Assembly: GCA_964488555.1 (NCBI GenBank) | Contig: CAZAUF010000007.1 | Location: 5,364 to 69,363 of the forward strand | Origin: UBA2112 sp964488555 | Lineage (GTDB): Bacteria > Patescibacteriota > Saccharimonadia > Saccharimonadales > Saccharimonadaceae | Length of the DNA: 64,000 bases | Reading direction: 5' to 3' | Shown here: positions 61,103 to 64,000 of the stretch, piece after piece | Position numbering within the stretch: position 1 is the stretch's first letter | Layout: each line of letters begins with the position of its first letter | The notes under the pieces: model-generated | Database searches by the model: none | The model's input: only the letters and a program-made list of their open reading frames with translations | Told to the model about the DNA's origin: nothing | Translations under genes and position numbers: made by a program

Positions 61103-62126
61103 TTTTTCCTCCATATGTTGAGAGTGCGTGCTGATAGAAAACATACCCAAGTACGATCGTACCGATTAAAATCACGACTCGTGCAAGCAAAATACCTGCG
61201 ATAGCGACACCACCCGCAATACCAGCAAAGGCCAGGAACGTCACCATAATCGCTTCATATGCACCGGCTCCGCCAGGAGTCAGCACGAACAGTCCGGCAA
61301 GCGTGGCGACACCATACGCTATCAAAATCGGTGCCGGGTTGAATATTTCGCCCAGCGACCAAAACGCAATCATAAATAGCCCTGCATCGCCAAGCGTATA
61401 CACAATACCCCACACCAACGGTTTCACGAGAAGTCGCTTATCGCGCACTAACTCCAAAAAATCATGGTGCATATCGTCTAGAAAGCTTTGAATTACCTCT
61501 TCTTTGACAAGCTTTCGCTTCTTGCCAAACGTCACCCGACGCGTGATCAGATTGAACGTACGATACAACCACTGAACAAATATATCGATACGCCGCTTAC
61601 TACTCATGAGGAAGAGCCCGGCTAAAATCGAAAGTGTAATCAATCCAAAAATCGACGCGCTTGTGAGGATAATCCAACGATTCAAATCGCCGTCGATAGT
61701 CACCGCAAACAGCGCGACAAGTAGCAGCAACGCAAACGCGATAAACCCGACAGCGTAGCGGACAATCTGTGCCATCGTGGCTCTACCTGGAGGGATGCCA
61801 TACAGTCCCAAACGCCAGGTCAGATAAGAGACGCCGCTCACCCCGCCGCTCGGAAGAACATGATTGACGAAGTTTCCCTCCAAGGCAATTCGTACCTGCT
61901 CGTTTTTCTTTACCTCTTTCATCTGTCCCTTGGCGCGCAAATACGAAAAAATCATCTCTCCGCCGGCATAATACACAAGAATCTGCAGCGGAATCATGAG
62001 AGCCAAAATCCACAGATTTACCTGGCCAAGCAGGTGCCATGCACTCGTCAATTCATGACGCGACGCAAACAAAATAATGGCAAGAAGTACCACCGTCACA
62101 AGACTCAACCATGCACGAAAAGACAT
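61074..62126 (-). CDS. Flippase-like / LPG synthase transmembrane-region protein (UPF0104)
   Basis: 350 residues, about eight helices. LPSGGVSGVSYLTWRLGLYGIPPGRATMAQIVRYAVGF and LAGLFVLTPGGAGAYEAIMVTFLAFAGI are the two conserved segments of this family. Members are membrane proteins related to MprF and may move lipids. ATG 62126 is chosen because TATACT ends 6 nt before it; the frame up to 62294 runs across the divergent gene. Confidence 0.85.
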   Translation of the reverse strand: MSFRAWLSLVTVVLLAIILFASRHELTSAWHLLGQVNLWILALMIPLQILVYYAGGEMIFSYLRAKGQMKEVKKNEQVRIALEGNFVNHVLPSGGVSGVSYLTWRLGLYGIPPGRATMAQIVRYAVGFIAFALLLLVALFAVTIDGDLNRWIILTSASIFGLITLSILAGLFLMSSKRRIDIFVQWLYRTFNLITRRVTFGKKRKLVKEEVIQSFLDDMHHDFLELVRDKRLLVKPLVWGIVYTLGDAGLFMIAFWSLGEIFNPAPILIAYGVATLAGLFVLTPGGAGAYEAIMVTFLAFAGIAGGVAIAGILLARVVILIGTIVLGYVFYQHALSTYGGKSGDAKIQRQ

Positions 62127-62132
62127 ACCTAC

Positions 62133-62142
62133 AGTATATACT
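62133..62142. promoter_or_regulatory. Palindromic -10 serving two divergent leaderless genes
   Basis: AGTATATACT is its own reverse complement and contains TATACT in both directions. The ATG at 62149 and the ATG at 62126 each lie exactly 6 nt beyond their own box. No -35 or TGn element is evident on either side. Confidence 0.7.
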
Positions 62143-62148
62143 AGTGAT

Positions 62149-63321
62149 ATGTATATTACGATGCTAGGCAGACAGCCGAAAATCGGTATGGCGGAGCTGG
62201 AACGTGTCTTTGGTAACGTCTCGTGGTTTTCTGACAATTCAGCACTTGTAGACACAGCTTCTTTCGATATCCAACACATCGGAGGCACAGTCAAAGCAGG
62301 ACGAGTCGTTGCCGAATTACCTAGAGGTGATTGGCGTCAAACCAGCATGCAGCTCACGCGAGCGTATATCGACGCCTGGCGAGACGCCGAGCATAAAATC
62401 ACACTCGGTATCAGTGCCTACGGCTTTGACATATCACCCCGTGACGTACAAAAAACCGGTCTAATTCTCAAATCACAACTCAAAGAAAAAGGCGTGAGTC
62501 TTCGTCTCGTTCCCAACGAAGCGGTTGCGCTTGGCACCGCGACAAGTCATCACAACAAACTTGGTTTGTCGAACAATAAAGTAGAGCTGCTCGTCGTGCG
62601 AGGTCATGGCGGCAAAGTCATCATCGCTGAAAGCACTGGCGCACAAAACGTCACCGCCCTCGCCCGGCGTGACCGTGAACGTCCCGCTCGCGATGCGTTC
62701 GTGGGCATGCTGCCACCCAAGCTCGCACAAATCATGATCAACCTCGCTATTCCACATAGTAACAGTAGCGTCGATACGCCACGCATACTCGATCCTTTCT
62801 GCGGTACAGGTGTCGTTTTACAGGAATCTGCACTCCTTGGTTACGCCGCGTACGGCACGGATCTGTCTGAAAAAATGGTCGACTACTCTCGTCGCAATAT
62901 GGATTGGCTCGCAGCACAGTCTCATGATGCATTGGACTACACGATCGAGCAAGGAGATGCCATGGATGTGACATGGACACATCCCATCGATGCGGTCGTG
63001 TGTGAAACATATCTTGGCCAGCCATTCAGTGCACCACCCAGTGACACCAAACTGCAGCAGGTTCGCGGCAACTGTGACCACATCATATCCGCTTTTCTCA
63101 AAAATATCGGTTCTCAGATTCGACCTGGTACGCCGCTCTGCATCGCCGTGCCCGCTTGGAACGATGGGCACGACAATTTTACTCACTTGCCTTTGATCAA
63201 AAAAATTGCTCAACTTGGCTACAAACAACTCGAATTCAAAAATGTCGACACGACAAAATTACTCTACTATCGTCCCGGTCAGGTGGTAGCACGTGAGCTG
63301 CTCGTCCTAAAAAAAGCATAA
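62149..63321 (+). CDS. TRM11-like (THUMP/UPF0020-related) methyltransferase
   Basis: 390 residues. The C-terminal half is a Rossmann methyltransferase with motif I ILDPFCGTG (Asp215) and a motif IV position reading ETYLG (Glu286-Gly290) instead of D/N-PPY. The N-terminal half resembles the RNA-binding half of archaeal and eukaryotic tRNA guanosine-10 methyltransferases. RNA or tRNA N2-methylation is plausible; the altered motif IV leaves activity open. Confidence 0.8.
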   Translation: MYITMLGRQPKIGMAELERVFGNVSWFSDNSALVDTASFDIQHIGGTVKAGRVVAELPRGDWRQTSMQLTRAYIDAWRDAEHKITLGISAYGFDISPRDVQKTGLILKSQLKEKGVSLRLVPNEAVALGTATSHHNKLGLSNNKVELLVVRGHGGKVIIAESTGAQNVTALARRDRERPARDAFVGMLPPKLAQIMINLAIPHSNSSVDTPRILDPFCGTGVVLQESALLGYAAYGTDLSEKMVDYSRRNMDWLAAQSHDALDYTIEQGDAMDVTWTHPIDAVVCETYLGQPFSAPPSDTKLQQVRGNCDHIISAFLKNIGSQIRPGTPLCIAVPAWNDGHDNFTHLPLIKKIAQLGYKQLEFKNVDTTKLLYYRPGQVVARELLVLKKA

Positions 63322-63349
63322 ACTCTGCTCATCGCTTCAAAATTATAAA

Positions 63350-63391
63350 GAAAGGCCGTCTGCACATCCTCTATGGATAATGCAGACGGCC
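63350..63391 (-). terminator. Terminator of the lipoprotein gene
   Basis: An 11-bp perfect stem (63354-63364 with 63381-63391); on the minus strand it is followed by TTTCTTTATAATTTT. Confidence 0.75.
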
Positions 63392-63400
63392 CAGTGCCCC

Positions 63401-63880
63401 CTATGACAGATTGTCGGCGATATCGCAGACCGTCCCTTCACTCCTCATGAAACGCTGCAGGTCCTCGGTTACCACCGCTGTAGGCAAAATTCCGCTCTCG
63501 ATTTGTCGAGAGACAAACAACTGCGCGTGATACCAAAAAGCAGCGAACTGTATACCCATGTCACCTTCGTCGATGGTGTTCAAGTCGGATGACACTACAA
63601 AAAGACCGTCCAAATCGCGCGCCGCATCGCACGAGGTATCCCAAAACACGTGTCGAGCTTCCTCTGGTGAGTGAGTGTTCATCACGCGTTTCTCCAGCAA
63701 CTCCATGTACCCTTGCGCGTCGCTTGGTCCTGCCAGCTTGATCTCGACTCCGCCAGGAGGTCCAGGCACGATGTCTCCACACGCACTCACTGTTACTCCC
63801 ACGAGTGCCGCCGCCGATGCGGCTACGATGACGTTCACCAGCTTGCGGCTCTTTCGGAGACCATGTTGAAATTGCGACAT
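63401..63880 (-). CDS. Predicted lipoprotein, unknown
   Basis: 159 residues. A basic start and hydrophobic core end in the lipobox VSAC, with the acylated Cys at about residue 34. The mature part has two Cys in TSCDAARD and GTVCDIAD that could form a disulfide. It would be anchored on the outer face of the membrane. AAAGGAAAA is the SD. Confidence 0.7.
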   Translation of the reverse strand: MSQFQHGLRKSRKLVNVIVAASAAALVGVTVSACGDIVPGPPGGVEIKLAGPSDAQGYMELLEKRVMNTHSPEEARHVFWDTSCDAARDLDGLFVVSSDLNTIDEGDMGIQFAAFWYHAQLFVSRQIESGILPTAVVTEDLQRFMRSEGTVCDIADNLS

Positions 63881-63916
63881 TGGTTTTCCTTTCCATAGAC
63901 TCCAATGTTTATGTAT

Positions 63917-63945
63917 ATTTTAAACTATTAACTATGTTTAGTCAA
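63917..63945 (-). promoter_or_regulatory. Promoter of the lipoprotein gene
   Basis: On the minus strand TTGACT (63945-63940), exactly 17 bp, TAAAAT (63922-63917). Confidence 0.7.
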
Positions 63946-63967
63946 ACAAAAAGACCCCTCTCGGGTC
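63945..63967 (-). terminator. Terminator of a gene beyond the right edge
   Basis: GACCC (63953-63957) pairs with GGGTC (63963-63967); on the minus strand TTTTTG follows. Confidence 0.5.
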
Positions 63968-64000
63968 GTGTTTCGGTGGGCAGGCTGCACTGTGGCAGCC

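Noticed and set aside
1..64000. CRISPR array, rRNA operon, insertion sequence or prophage
   Set aside because: No regularly spaced repeats, rRNA core sequences, transposase genes or phage structural genes were found.
1..64000. Recoded UGA as in some other CPR lineages
   Set aside because: Conserved genes end at TGA, TAA or TAG at their expected lengths and contain no internal TGA codons, so the standard code applies.

Overview
The window looks like a chromosomal segment of a Candidate Phyla Radiation bacterium, most likely Candidatus Saccharibacteria (TM7). The reasons are the standard code with roughly balanced base composition, a sigma region 4 plus HARE-HTH protein, a large VirD4/TraG-like ATPase with a disordered tail, a minimal division cluster (mraZ, rsmH, ftsL, ftsI, ftsW, murG, ftsQ) with no mur ligases or mraY inside it, and many small lineage-specific proteins. 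The taxonomy is inferred from gene content; no rRNA, tRNA or CRISPR array was found.

Layout. 1-9.4 kb: the end of an ABC-F ATPase, a secreted DUF348/G5/3D-type wall protein, a Pup-ligase/Dop-like enzyme, a ClpB-D2-like AAA+ protein, an FKBP, a ThrE-type exporter and an ArsR/AHSA1 pair. 9.4-16.2 kb: a Ham1-like remnant, polyprenyl diphosphate synthase, small enzymes and hypotheticals, and metK behind a SAM riboswitch. 16.2-28.4 kb: a PAS histidine kinase and its receiver (both with long low-complexity tails), an RsuA-type pseudouridine synthase, a secreted DUF4185 protein, der, pth, a ZIP transporter, a DUF475 protein, a 0.7-kb non-coding stretch and dprA. 28.5-37.3 kb: topA, two small genes with related terminators, the sigma4/HARE protein, the VirD4-like ATPase and a 0.9-kb AT-rich spacer. 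37.3-44.9 kb: the division cluster, all on the minus strand. 44.9-64 kb: yvcK with a HAD gene, an LssY_C protein, a frameshifted 2H phosphoesterase, a PIF1-like helicase, a type IV pilin-like protein, an RNase H-PNPOx fusion, glycyl-tRNA synthetase, recO in an operon with a degenerate kinase/receiver pair, xseAB, a flippase-like protein and a TRM11-like methyltransferase.

How genes are started. Two styles coexist. One group has spaced promoters, leaders with a Shine-Dalgarno sequence (SD) and hairpin terminators. The other, about two dozen genes, has a TATAAT-like box whose last base lies only 6-9 nt before the start codon, with no SD. This predicts leaderless mRNAs. At 62133-62142 a palindromic box serves two divergent leaderless genes with identical 6-nt gaps.

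Themes. Genes for wall remodelling and division, nucleic-acid processing (topA, recO, xseAB, dprA, PIF1-like, RNase H) and surface structures dominate. The most unusual items are the PafA/Dop-like enzyme without a visible partner, the secreted DUF4185 protein behind a CRP-like palindrome, the degenerate two-component pair joined to recO, and the leaderless architecture.
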